Positions 1 to 6,423 of a stretch of DNA of 11,101 nt are shown here, one piece after another; position 1 is the first letter of the stretch, and the number at the start of each line of letters is the position of its first letter. The notes beneath the pieces are model-generated. The model ran no database searches, was not told where the DNA came from, and saw only the letters and a list, made by a program, of their open reading frames with translations. The stretch covers positions 1 through 11,101 of the forward strand of contig DATILC010000207.1 in NCBI GenBank assembly GCA_035476855.1, in the 5' to 3' direction. A program made the translations under genes and the position numbers. The DNA comes from Solimonas_A sp035476855 (GTDB lineage: Bacteria; Pseudomonadota; Gammaproteobacteria; Nevskiales; Nevskiaceae).

Positions 1-108
1 GCCCGAGGCGGTCTTGTATTCCGGCAGGTTCGCGTCCGCCGCGGAGGCGGCCGCCGTGGACAGGCCTGCGGCGACGCCCAGGGCAGCAACGATAGCTTTC
101 AGTTTCAT
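1..108 (-). CDS. pstS: Phosphate ABC transporter substrate-binding protein PstS, N-terminal fragment (partial)
   Basis: Only the first 36 codons are in the window; the gene continues past the left edge. The ATG at 108-106 is preceded by a good ribosome binding site (GAGGAAAAGT directly upstream). The fragment is a Sec signal peptide: a short basic start (MKLK), an Ala/Leu/Val-rich core to about residue 20, and a likely AxA cleavage site near residues 21-25. The mature start, with LPEYKTASG, matches the mature start of the neighbouring PstS-like protein (LPVYQPTARLSG), so the two are probably paralogues. In this family the mature protein binds inorganic phosphate in the periplasm and delivers it to PstCAB. 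A row of Pho-box half-sites lies 66-94 bp upstream of the start codon, which supports the pst assignment and PhoB control. The symbol is an inference because the phosphate-binding part is not visible. Confidence 0.65.
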   Translation of the reverse strand, partial: MKLKAIVAALGVAAGLSTAAASAADANLPEYKTASG

Positions 109-168
109 ACTTTTCCTCGGTCAAGGGTCTGATTCAAAACGCCGCGAGTGTGGGCGTCACCGATGAAA

Positions 169-202
169 AGCATATGAACGAAAGATGACGGTACTGTTAC
201 AG
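169..202 (-). promoter_or_regulatory. Tandem Pho box and -10 element upstream of pstS
   Basis: On the minus strand three heptamers occur with exact 11-bp spacing: CTGTAAC (202-196), CCGTCAT (191-185) and CGTTCAT (180-174), separated by 4-bp spacers AGTA and CTTT. PhoB is known to bind direct repeats close to CTGTCAT with this spacing. A -10-like TATGCT (174-169) begins 10 bp after the second heptamer, the position expected when a Pho box replaces the -35 element. The site lies between the pstS-like gene and the downstream pstS start, and phoB/phoR are in the same window. This is pattern recognition without a scored matrix. Confidence 0.7.
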
Positions 203-228
203 CCCTCCGGCAGGGGTGACTTGCAGGC

Positions 229-1230
229 TCAACGAAGCTTGGCCAGTTCGCGCTCCGCCACGGCGGCAGGCAGGGCGATATAGCCGTCCTTGATGACGAT
301 CTGCTGGCCCAGCCGGGACAGCACCAGGTGCAGGAACTCGGACTCCAGCCGGGGCAGCGGCCGGTTCGGCGGCTTGTTGACGTAGACGTACAGGGTCCGC
401 GACAGCGGATAGCGGCCTGCCAGCGCGTTCTCGGCGGTGGGCTCCGCCGCCGGACCGCCGGCCTTGCGGGCCAGCTTCAGCGTCCTGACCCCTGCGGCCT
501 TGTAGCCGATGCCGGAATAACCCAGCGCCGTCGGGCTGGTAGCCACCGATTGCACGACCGAGGCGGAGCCCGGTTGCTCGTTGACCCGCTCCTTGAAGTC
601 ACCCTTGCACAGGGCTTTTTCCTTGAAGTAGCCATAGGTGCCGGAAACCGAGTTGCGCCCGAACAGCTGCACCGAGCGCTGAGTCCAGATGCCGCCGAGA
701 CCGAGGTCGCCCCAGCGCAGGGCAGGCTTACTGGCACCGCAGCGCAGGTTGGGCGAGAAGATCGAGTCGACCTGCGCCATCGTCAGTTCCTGCAGGGGGT
801 TGTCCTGGTTGACGAACAGCGCCAGGGCGTCGATCGCGACGCCGATGGCCGTCGGCGGATACCCATGCTTCTGCTCGAAGGCCTGCAACTCCTGGCTCTT
901 CATCAGTCGCGACATCGGGCCGAAGTTTGCCGTGCCCTCGGTCAGCGCTGGCGGCGCGGTGGAGGACCCGGCGCCCTGGACCTGGATGTTGACACTGGGG
1001 TGCAGACGCTTGAACTCCTCTGCCCACAGCGTCATCAGGTTGTTGAGGGTGTCGGAGCCGATGCTGCTGAAATTGCCTGAAAGTCTGGCGGTGGGCTGGT
1101 AGACCGGCAGCTTCGGATCGAGCGCACCCTCCGCCCGCGCGGAGGTGGCAAGGGACAGGAGCGCGGCAGCGAGCAACCACCAGGGCATCAGGGCATGGGA
1201 TCTCATGGCACGAATGATATCGCGGGCCAC
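229..1230 (-). CDS. PstS-like phosphate-binding periplasmic protein downstream of phoR
   Basis: Predicted periplasmic substrate-binding protein of the PstS / PBP-like family, which captures phosphate for an ABC transporter or for sensing. The longest frame starts at a GTG (1230) and gives 333 aa. An ATG eight codons later (1206, 325 aa) gives a tidier signal peptide, MRSHALMPWWLLAAALLSLATSARA, with an ARA cleavage site. Neither has a convincing ribosome binding site, so the start is uncertain. In GTG numbering, the phosphate-binding loops are visible as GSDTL (58-62), QGAGSSTAPP (85-94) and GRNSVSGTYGYF (191-202). Cys164 and Cys208 could form a periplasmic disulphide. It starts 12 bp after the phoR stop, so it is probably in the phoBR transcript, and it precedes a second pstS with its own Pho box. 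Whether it feeds the Pst transporter or has a specialised binding role cannot be told from sequence. Confidence 0.85.
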   Translation of the reverse strand: MARDIIRAMRSHALMPWWLLAAALLSLATSARAEGALDPKLPVYQPTARLSGNFSSIGSDTLNNLMTLWAEEFKRLHPSVNIQVQGAGSSTAPPALTEGTANFGPMSRLMKSQELQAFEQKHGYPPTAIGVAIDALALFVNQDNPLQELTMAQVDSIFSPNLRCGASKPALRWGDLGLGGIWTQRSVQLFGRNSVSGTYGYFKEKALCKGDFKERVNEQPGSASVVQSVATSPTALGYSGIGYKAAGVRTLKLARKAGGPAAEPTAENALAGRYPLSRTLYVYVNKPPNRPLPRLESEFLHLVLSRLGQQIVIKDGYIALPAAVAERELAKLR

Positions 1231-1242
1231 GCCGGCCGGATC

Positions 1243-2661
1243 TCAGGGGGCTGTCACGCCCTGCCCCGTGCGACCGGCGATCTTCTGCAGGCGATGGGCC
1301 GGGAAGCAGCAGATGAAGGTACTGCCGACACCGACCTCGCTTTCGATCTCCAGGCGCGCGTCGTAGCGCTCCAGCGCGTGCTTGACGATCGACAGGCCCA
1401 GGCCGGTGCCACCGCTGGCACGCGAACGACCGACGTCGACCCGGTAGAAGCGTTCCGCCAGCCGCGGGATGTCCTTCTCGGCGATGCCGATACCGGTGTC
1501 GGCAACCGAGAACCGTGCGCCGTCCGGCGCCGCCTCCCAGCGCACCCGGATGACGCCCCCGGCAGGGGTGTAGCGCACCGCGTTGGACAGCAGGTTGCCG
1601 AAGATGCTGAGCAGCTCGACCTCGCCGCCGATCACCCCCAGCCCCGGCTCGACCTGTGCCTCGAAGCGATGCGCGCCCTGCGACAGGGCGCGGACGTCGT
1701 CGAGCGAGCGCTGCACCAGCGCCGGGACGTCCAAGCGTTCGTCCTTCATGTGCGAGGAATCCGCTTCCAGCCGCGCCAGCTTCAGCATGTCGTTGACCAG
1801 CGCTTCCATCCGCACCGCCTGGTTGCGCATCTCCAGCAGCGGACCGCGCCAGGATGCCAGGCCGCCCCGGCCCTGCGACTCCGGTTCCATCATGTCGAGG
1901 TAGCCGCGCAGTACCGTCAGCGGCGTCCGCAGTTCATGCGAGGCATTGGCGACGAAATCGCGGCGCGCCGTCTCCAGGCGCCGCAGTTCGGAGACATCGC
2001 GCACGATCAGCAGCCGCTGGTTGGCGCCGTAGGGAATGATCAGCAGCGACAGCGTCTTGGCGCGGTTCACCGGCGACGGCGCCTCGATTTCCCGGTCGAA
2101 ATCGCCGCTGGAGAAATATTCGGTGAAGTCCGGGTGGCGGATCAGGTTGGGAATGCGCAGGCCGACGTCCTGCGGCGCGCGCAGGCCCAGCAGGGTCTTG
2201 GCGGCATGGTTGAACCAGGCGATCTCGCCGCGTTCGCCCAGTACCACCGCGCCGTCCGGCAGCGCGGCCGTCGACGACTGGAACTCGGCCAGCATCAGGG
2301 CCAGCTTTTTCTTCTTCTTGCGATTCTTGCGCTGCATATCCAGCAGCAGGTCGTAGACCTCGCCCCACAAGCCGGCGGTTTCGGGCAACTCGACCCGCTT
2401 GGGGTTGAGCAGCCAGGACCGCAGCAGTGCCAGGTGACGCAGGTGCGCGGCGAGGAAGCCGACCAGCACCACGCAAACTGCCAGCAGGGCGTGGCCGAAC
2501 ATGCGGCCGACGATCACGCCAACGACGGTCAGCAGGGCCAGCTTGACCAGTTCATGCCGCCAGGTCTCGGCCAGCCGGGTTTCCTGCAGGGAGGGCGCCG
2601 GCTTGGGCGTGGCAGCGGCCGTTGACGCGGCCGGGCGGGAGTCCTCCGGCCTTTGCGCCAT
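1243..2661 (-). CDS. phoR: Phosphate regulon sensor histidine kinase PhoR
   Basis: Inner-membrane sensor kinase that phosphorylates PhoB under phosphate limitation, signalling through PhoU and the Pst transporter (family knowledge). At 472 aa it is longer than the roughly 430-aa E. coli protein, because of an Ala/Pro-rich N-terminal tail (about residues 1-30). Two membrane helices span about 38-72, with no large periplasmic loop, as expected for PhoR. A basic stretch with five consecutive lysines (111-120) follows. A PAS domain covers about 125-225. The DHp phospho-acceptor is in SHELRTPL (His242). The ATP-binding domain has the N-box GNLLSNAVRYTP (355-366), DTGIGI (388-393), the F-box RFYRVD (404-409) and GGTGLGLSI (417-425), so all catalytic boxes are intact. 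The ATG at 2661 begins 3 bp after the phoB stop, so the two genes form a tight phoBR operon. Confidence 0.95.
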   Translation of the reverse strand: MAQRPEDSRPAASTAAATPKPAPSLQETRLAETWRHELVKLALLTVVGVIVGRMFGHALLAVCVVLVGFLAAHLRHLALLRSWLLNPKRVELPETAGLWGEVYDLLLDMQRKNRKKKKKLALMLAEFQSSTAALPDGAVVLGERGEIAWFNHAAKTLLGLRAPQDVGLRIPNLIRHPDFTEYFSSGDFDREIEAPSPVNRAKTLSLLIIPYGANQRLLIVRDVSELRRLETARRDFVANASHELRTPLTVLRGYLDMMEPESQGRGGLASWRGPLLEMRNQAVRMEALVNDMLKLARLEADSSHMKDERLDVPALVQRSLDDVRALSQGAHRFEAQVEPGLGVIGGEVELLSIFGNLLSNAVRYTPAGGVIRVRWEAAPDGARFSVADTGIGIAEKDIPRLAERFYRVDVGRSRASGGTGLGLSIVKHALERYDARLEIESEVGVGSTFICCFPAHRLQKIAGRTGQGVTAP

Positions 2662-2664
2662 GGA

Positions 2665-3357
2665 TCAGAACTTTTCGGAGAAGCGGTAGCCGGTGCCGCG
2701 AACGGTCTGGATCATGTCGGCGAAACCGAAGGGTTCCAGCGCCTTGCGCAGGCGGCGGATATGCACGTCGACCGTGCGTTCCTCGACATAGACGTTCTGG
2801 CCCCAGACGCGGTCCAGCACCTGCTCGCGGGTGTAGACCCGTTCCGGGTGGCTGACGAAGAAGTGCAGCAGGCGATATTCGGTGGGGCCGAGGCGGATCG
2901 GCTGGCCCTTGGCGGTGACGCGCTGGCTGGCGGCATCGACCTCCAGGCCATTGACCGCCAGGCGCTCGTCCACCCCACCCGGCATGGAGCGGCGCAGCAC
3001 CGCCTGGATGCGGGCAATCAGCTCCGGAAACGAGAACGGCTTGGACATATAGTCGTCGCAGCCGATGTTGAGTCCGCGGACCTTGTCCTCCTCCTCGGCT
3101 CGGGCGGTGACCATGATCACCGGGATGTCCTTGGTGGTCGGCTGGCCCTTCAACTCGCGGGTCAGTTCGACGCCGGTGATCCCCGGCATCATCCAGTCCA
3201 TCAGGACCAGATCGGGGCGCTCGTCGGCAATGCGCAGGCGCGCCTCCTGGGCGTTGCCGGCTTCTGCGACCCGAAATTCGGCGCGCGTCAATGCGAACCG
3301 GATCATCTCGCGGATCGCCGCTTCGTCTTCCACGACCAGAATGAGCTTGCCTTGCAT
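2665..3357 (-). CDS. phoB: Phosphate regulon response regulator PhoB
   Basis: OmpR/PhoB-family transcription factor that binds Pho boxes once phosphorylated by PhoR. From the ATG at 3357 it is 230 aa, very close to E. coli PhoB (229 aa). An upstream in-frame ATG (3363) and a longer open frame exist, but AGG sits 8 nt before the 3357 ATG, and the receiver-domain start QGKLILVVEDEA favours it. The receiver domain (1-120) has the acidic pair in VVEDE (8-12), the phospho-acceptor Asp54 in LMDWMMPG and the conserved Lys106 in SKPF. The winged-helix domain (about 130-230) has LGPTEYRLLHFF, the recognition helix in YVEERTVDVHIRRLRKAL (190-207) and ends with the typical QTVRGTGYRF. Its candidate target in this window is the Pho box upstream of pstS. 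Confidence 0.96.
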   Translation of the reverse strand: MQGKLILVVEDEAAIREMIRFALTRAEFRVAEAGNAQEARLRIADERPDLVLMDWMMPGITGVELTRELKGQPTTKDIPVIMVTARAEEEDKVRGLNIGCDDYMSKPFSFPELIARIQAVLRRSMPGGVDERLAVNGLEVDAASQRVTAKGQPIRLGPTEYRLLHFFVSHPERVYTREQVLDRVWGQNVYVEERTVDVHIRRLRKALEPFGFADMIQTVRGTGYRFSEKF

Positions 3358-3418
3358 CGTCATCGCCTGATTACACGTCATCTGGCAATGTATTGGCAAC
3401 ATGTTACAAGCCCATGAA

Positions 3419-3438
3419 GCATCAACATCTTTTGATGC
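3419..3438. repeat. Inverted repeat GCATCAA-n6-TTGATGC, possible operator
   Basis: A perfect 7-bp inverted repeat (3419-3425 and 3432-3438) with a 6-bp centre sits between the divergent phoB and peroxiredoxin genes. There is no T-tract and it is not in a transcript tail, so a dimeric regulator site is more likely than a terminator. No family can be named. Confidence 0.35.
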
Positions 3439-3499
3439 CCCGTCACGGGATTGTCATGGCAGCAGGCGAATCGGGGAGCTTTTCCGGAGCGCGGAGATC

Positions 3500-3536
3500 A
3501 TAAGGAATCGCTATCACTGAAATTGCCAGAAATGTT
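3500..3536 (+). promoter_or_regulatory. OxyR-like binding site upstream of the peroxiredoxin promoter
   Basis: The known OxyR pattern is ATAG-n7-CTAT-n7-ATAG-n7-CTAT. Here the order is ATAA (3500-3503), n7, CTAT (3511-3514), n7, ATTG (3522-3525), n7, TGTT (3533-3536). The matches are 3/4, 4/4, 3/4 and 1/4, with every spacing exact. It ends directly before the -35 at 3537, where OxyR would contact RNA polymerase. The downstream gene is a typical OxyR target. The fourth element is poor, so this is a candidate only. Confidence 0.45.
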
Positions 3537-3565
3537 TTGACCTATCAGGGGGCGCTGCTTAGCAT
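3537..3565 (+). promoter_or_regulatory. Sigma70-type promoter for the peroxiredoxin gene
   Basis: A -35 of TTGACC (3537-3542) and a -10 of TAGCAT (3560-3565) are separated by exactly 17 bp. Transcription would begin near 3572, leaving a leader of about 60 nt before the ATG at 3635. Confidence 0.55.
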
Positions 3566-3634
3566 GCCCCTCGTTCCCGAAGCTGGCGCCTGCCCCCGGC
3601 ACCACGCTTACCACCCCACGCAGAGGATTCGACC

Positions 3635-4231
3635 ATGAGCGTACTCGTCAACCGCCCCGCCCCCGACTTCAAGGCCCAGGCCGTCATGGGCGATGGCAGC
3701 TTCAAGGAAATCAAGCTGTCCGACTACAAGGGCAAGCCGGTCGTACTGTTCTTCTGGCCGCTGGACTTCACCTTCGTCTGCCCCTCCGAAATCATCGCCC
3801 ACGACAACCGCCGCAAGGCTTTCGAAGAGCGCGGCGTGCAGCTGCTCGGCGTGTCGATTGACTCGCAGTTCACCCACTTCGCCTGGCGCGAGACGCCGGT
3901 CAACAAGGGCGGCATCGGCAAGGTCGGCTTCCCGATCGTCGCCGACGTGCAGCATGAAATCGTTCGCGCCTACGGCGTCGAGCACCAGGACGGCGTCGCC
4001 TTCCGCGCCACCTTCCTGATCGACAAGAACGGCATCGTGCAGCACCAGCAGGTCAACAACCTGCCGCTGGGCCGCGAGGTCGACGAAATCCTGCGCCTGG
4101 TCGATGCGCTGCAGTTCACCGAGCAGCACGGCGAGGTTTGCCCGGCTGGCTGGAAGAAGGGCGCGGAAGGCATGAAGCCGACCGCCGAAGGCGTCGCTTC
4201 CTACCTCGCCAAGCACGCTACCGAGCTGTAA
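3635..4231 (+). CDS. Typical 2-Cys peroxiredoxin (AhpC/Prx1 subfamily)
   Basis: Cytoplasmic thiol peroxidase that reduces hydrogen peroxide, organic peroxides and peroxynitrite. At 198 aa it is the usual Prx1-type length. The active site is PLDFTFVCPSE, with Pro42, Thr46 and the peroxidatic Cys49, and the conserved Arg124 in FRATF. The resolving cysteine is Cys169 in HGEVCPAGW, so the protein works as a disulphide-forming dimer. The motifs linked to overoxidation sensitivity are partly kept: GGIG (92-95) instead of GGLG, and a C-terminal YL instead of YF. The ATG at 3635 has AGAGGA 10-15 nt upstream. The next gene is trxB, so thioredoxin is a likely reductant rather than AhpF. It could be called ahpC; family naming in this group is loose, so I leave the symbol blank. 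Confidence 0.95.
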   Translation: MSVLVNRPAPDFKAQAVMGDGSFKEIKLSDYKGKPVVLFFWPLDFTFVCPSEIIAHDNRRKAFEERGVQLLGVSIDSQFTHFAWRETPVNKGGIGKVGFPIVADVQHEIVRAYGVEHQDGVAFRATFLIDKNGIVQHQQVNNLPLGREVDEILRLVDALQFTEQHGEVCPAGWKKGAEGMKPTAEGVASYLAKHATEL

Positions 4232-4254
4232 GGATTCATTCGGTCCGACGTAAG

Positions 4255-4280
4255 CCTGGGGCCGGGCAACCGGCCCCAGG
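4255..4280 (+). terminator. Strong hairpin between the peroxiredoxin gene and trxB
   Basis: A perfect 11-bp stem, CCTGGGGCCGG (4255-4265) with CCGGCCCCAGG (4270-4280), is closed by a GCAA tetraloop. It is followed by TGTCTTAA, with only a few T residues. It may act as a partial terminator or an mRNA 3'-end stabiliser, giving more peroxiredoxin than TrxB from one transcript. No separate trxB promoter is obvious in the 79-bp gap. Confidence 0.6.
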
Positions 4281-4310
4281 TGTCTTAACCCTGCAAACAA
4301 GAGAACAACC

Positions 4311-5264
4311 ATGACTGTCCAGCACCTGCCCCTGATCATCCTCGGCTCCGGCCCCGCGGGTTACACCGCCGCGGTGTATGCCGCGCGCGCCAACCTGAAG
4401 CCGACGATGATCACCGGACTCGAAGTGGGTGGTCAGCTGATGACTACCACCGAGGTCGATAACTGGCCCGGTGATGTCCACGGCCTGATGGGCCCGGACC
4501 TGATGGCGCGCCTGCAGCAGCATGCCGAGCGCTTCGACACCAAGATGATCTACGACCACGTCCATGGCGTGGACCTGAAGAGCCGCCCGTTCAAGCTGAC
4601 TGGCGACCAGGGCGAATACACTTGCGACGCGCTGATCATCGCCACCGGCGCCAGCGCCAAGTACCTGGGCATCGACAGCGAAACCGCGTTCCGCGGCAAG
4701 GGCGTCTCGGCCTGCGCCACCTGCGACGGCTTCTTCTACAAGGGTCAGGACGTGACCGTGATCGGCGGCGGCAACACCGCGGTCGAAGAGGCGCTGTACC
4801 TGGCCAACATCGCCAACCACGTGACGATCGTGCACCGCCGCGACCAGTTCAAGGGCGAGAAGATCCTGCACGACAAGCTGTTCAAGCGTCGCGACGAAGG
4901 CAAGATCACCATCGTCTGGGACTCGACCCTCGACGAAGTGCTGGGCGATGCCAGCGGCGTCACCGGTGCGCGCCTGAAGAACCTCAAGACCGGAGCCACG
5001 CAGCAGGTCGACGTGAAGGGCGTGTTCATCGCCATCGGCCACCAGCCGAACACGCAGATCTTCGAGGGCCAGCTGGAAATGCACGACGGCTACATCAAGG
5101 TGCAGTCGGGCAGCCAGGGCAATGCCACCGCCACCAGCGTGCCGGGTGTGTTCGCCGCCGGCGACGTGATGGACCATGTCTACCGCCAGGCCGTGACCTC
5201 GGCCGGCACCGGCTGCCAGGCTGCGCTCGATGCCGAGCGCTACCTCGACAAGCTGCAGGGCTGA
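4311..5264 (+). CDS. trxB: Thioredoxin-disulfide reductase TrxB
   Basis: FAD- and NADPH-dependent cytoplasmic reductase that keeps thioredoxin reduced (EC 1.8.1.9). At 317 aa it is the standard low-molecular-weight bacterial length. It has an FAD-binding GSGPAGYTAA (13-21), the redox pair Cys135-Ala-Thr-Cys138 in ACATCDGFF, an NADPH-binding GGGNTAVEEA (152-161) followed by HRR (175-177), ATGA (111-114), and the second FAD motif FAAGDVMD (281-288) with the C-terminal YRQAVTSAGTGCQAALDAERYL. AAGAGA upstream of the ATG is a reasonable ribosome binding site. It lies behind the peroxiredoxin gene, so its likely local role is electron supply for peroxide reduction through thioredoxin. Confidence 0.97.
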   Translation: MTVQHLPLIILGSGPAGYTAAVYAARANLKPTMITGLEVGGQLMTTTEVDNWPGDVHGLMGPDLMARLQQHAERFDTKMIYDHVHGVDLKSRPFKLTGDQGEYTCDALIIATGASAKYLGIDSETAFRGKGVSACATCDGFFYKGQDVTVIGGGNTAVEEALYLANIANHVTIVHRRDQFKGEKILHDKLFKRRDEGKITIVWDSTLDEVLGDASGVTGARLKNLKTGATQQVDVKGVFIAIGHQPNTQIFEGQLEMHDGYIKVQSGSQGNATATSVPGVFAAGDVMDHVYRQAVTSAGTGCQAALDAERYLDKLQG

Positions 5265-5285
5265 TCCCTCCGCAACGCTGTCCCG

Positions 5286-5321
5286 CGGCCGCAGGCTACA
5301 ATCCTGCGGCCGTTTTCGTTT
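5286..5321 (+). terminator. Rho-independent terminator after trxB
   Basis: A perfect 10-bp stem, CGGCCGCAGG (5286-5295) with CCTGCGGCCG (5303-5312), has the 7-nt loop CTACAAT and is followed by TTTTCGTTT. It ends the peroxiredoxin-trxB unit. The loop region contains TACAAT (5297-5302), which looks like a -10 box and could start transcription of the next gene; no good -35 is seen 17 bp upstream. Confidence 0.8.
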
Positions 5322-5344
5322 CTGCAGTCCGGGAAAAACACCAG

Positions 5345-5953
5345 ATGATGAAGCTGTACTGCTCGAAGACCTCGCCCTATTCCCGCAAGGTCCGTGTCGC
5401 GCTGGAGGAGCTGCGACTCGCCGAACAGGTCGAGGAAGTGATCACCGATCCGTTCGCGCCGACGCCGGAGTTCCTCGCCGCCAACCCGCTGTCGCGCATC
5501 CCGACCCTGATCACCGACAAGGGCGAGGCCCTGCCCGACTCGGACCTGATCATCGAATACCTCGACGCCAAGTACCACGGCCTGGCGCCGCTGCCGCGCG
5601 GCACCAAGCGCTGGACCGCGCGCCGCCGCCAGAAGATCGCCCAGGGCATCATCGACGCCGCGGTGGCAACGCTGCTGGAAAAGCGCCGCCCCGAAAGCAT
5701 CATCTACCACGCCTTCCTCGACCGTCAGGCCGCCGCGATCCGGCGTTCGCTGGAGCTGCTGGCGCTGGAGGCCCATACCCTGGTGCTGGACGAGAAGCCC
5801 AGCGTGGTCGAAATCACCGCCGGTGTCGCCCTCGCCTATCTCGACTTCCGCATGCCCTACCTCGAATGGCGCAAGGACCACGAGGTGCTGGACAAGTGGT
5901 TCGCCGAGTTCGCGCGGCGGCCGTCGATGGTCAAGACCCAGCCGCCGGTCTGA
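5345..5953 (+). CDS. Glutathione S-transferase family protein, YibF-like
   Basis: Soluble GST-fold protein of 202 aa. The N-terminal thioredoxin-like domain (1-80) has the active-site segment YCSKTSPYSRKVRVALEE (4-21), the cis-Pro turn SRIPTLIT and the glutathione-contacting DSDLIIEYLD. The C-terminal helical domain (about 85-202) has QGIIDAAVATLLEKRRPE and ends YLDFRMPYLEW...RRPSMVKTQPP. This pattern resembles E. coli YibF rather than SspA, and no sspB follows. The substrate is unknown. Two start codons lie in tandem (5345 and 5348) with only a weak GGGA upstream. The stop codon TGA shares its A with the ATG of the next gene, so the two are translationally coupled. Confidence 0.88.
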   Translation: MMKLYCSKTSPYSRKVRVALEELRLAEQVEEVITDPFAPTPEFLAANPLSRIPTLITDKGEALPDSDLIIEYLDAKYHGLAPLPRGTKRWTARRRQKIAQGIIDAAVATLLEKRRPESIIYHAFLDRQAAAIRRSLELLALEAHTLVLDEKPSVVEITAGVALAYLDFRMPYLEWRKDHEVLDKWFAEFARRPSMVKTQPPV

Positions 5954-6414
5954 TGCGCCTCTTCGTCTTGCTGCTGCTGAGCTTGACGCTGGCGGGCTGC
6001 GTCAGCTTCGGGGGCGGCCGTTCCAGCGAGGAAGTCGAGCGCATCCGCCAGACCGTGGTGGTCGATGCCCTTGGCCAGATCGGCCGCCCCTACCGCTACG
6101 GCGGCAGCACACCGGATGGCTTCGACTGCAGCGGCCTGGTGCAATACGTCTATGCCCAATCCGGGGTGAAGCTGCCACGCAGCTCGCGCGACCAGAGCGA
6201 GATCGGCGACGACATCGACCTCGACGATGCCCAGCCCGGCGACCTGCTGTTCTACAGCTTCGGCGGCGGGCGCATCGACCATGTCGCGCTCTACCTCGGC
6301 GATGGCCAGGCCGTGCATGCACCTGCCAGCGGGCGGCAGGTGATCGTGGCGCCGGTGGCGCAGAAGTACTGGATGAAGAAGTTCGTCGAGGCGCGGGACA
6401 TCCTCGACGAGTAG
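5953..6414 (+). CDS. NlpC/P60 family lipoprotein, probable peptidoglycan endopeptidase
   Basis: A 153-aa lipoprotein. The signal peptide MRLFVLLLLSLTLAGC has a clear lipobox LAGC, giving lipidation at Cys16. Val follows at +2, with no Asp retention signal, so outer-membrane sorting is expected. One NlpC/P60 domain (about 36-150) shows the catalytic Cys59 in FDCSGLVQYVY, His110 in DHVALYLGDG and His122 in VHAP. PGDLLFY (95-101) is also typical. By analogy with E. coli Spr/MepS and NlpC, it likely cuts peptide stems or cross-links during wall growth. Its ATG overlaps the stop codon of the GST gene by one base, so both are expressed together; no functional link between them is evident. Confidence 0.92.
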   Translation: MRLFVLLLLSLTLAGCVSFGGGRSSEEVERIRQTVVVDALGQIGRPYRYGGSTPDGFDCSGLVQYVYAQSGVKLPRSSRDQSEIGDDIDLDDAQPGDLLFYSFGGGRIDHVALYLGDGQAVHAPASGRQVIVAPVAQKYWMKKFVEARDILDE

Positions 6415-6423
6415 CGTCGCTGC

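Larger units (their letters stand above)
3358..3634. other. Divergent intergenic region phoB / peroxiredoxin gene (277 bp)
   Basis: No coding sequence is seen here. The region must hold the phoBR promoter (leftward) and the peroxiredoxin promoter (rightward). It is more AT-rich than the flanking genes. On the phoB side, heptamers loosely like Pho half-sites occur with 11-bp spacing on the minus strand: GCTTCAT (3420-3414), TTGTAAC (3409-3403) and TGCCAAT (3398-3392). Only the second is close to consensus, so autoregulation by PhoB is possible but weakly supported. A 7-bp inverted repeat at 3419-3438 and an OxyR-like array with a promoter (3500-3565) are listed separately. Confidence 0.6.

Noticed and set aside
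1195..2625. A 476-codon open frame on the plus strand opposite phoR
   Set aside because: It is an antisense shadow of a GC-rich gene. The translation is low-complexity and Gln/Arg/Ala-rich, has no family motifs, and the minus strand clearly encodes PhoR.
3381..3420. Pho box upstream of phoB itself
   Set aside because: 11-bp-spaced heptamers exist but only TTGTAAC is close to consensus, so I do not list it as a site. PhoB autoregulation is plausible from family knowledge alone.
4236..5177. A 313-codon minus-strand frame opposite trxB, and similar long frames opposite the peroxiredoxin gene and thiL
   Set aside because: They result from high GC at third codon positions of the true genes. No recognisable domain or ribosome binding site supports them.
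5345..6414. A dedicated new system formed by the GST and the NlpC/P60 lipoprotein
   Set aside because: The one-base overlap shows co-expression only. Both are common stand-alone families, and nothing in the sequence links their functions.
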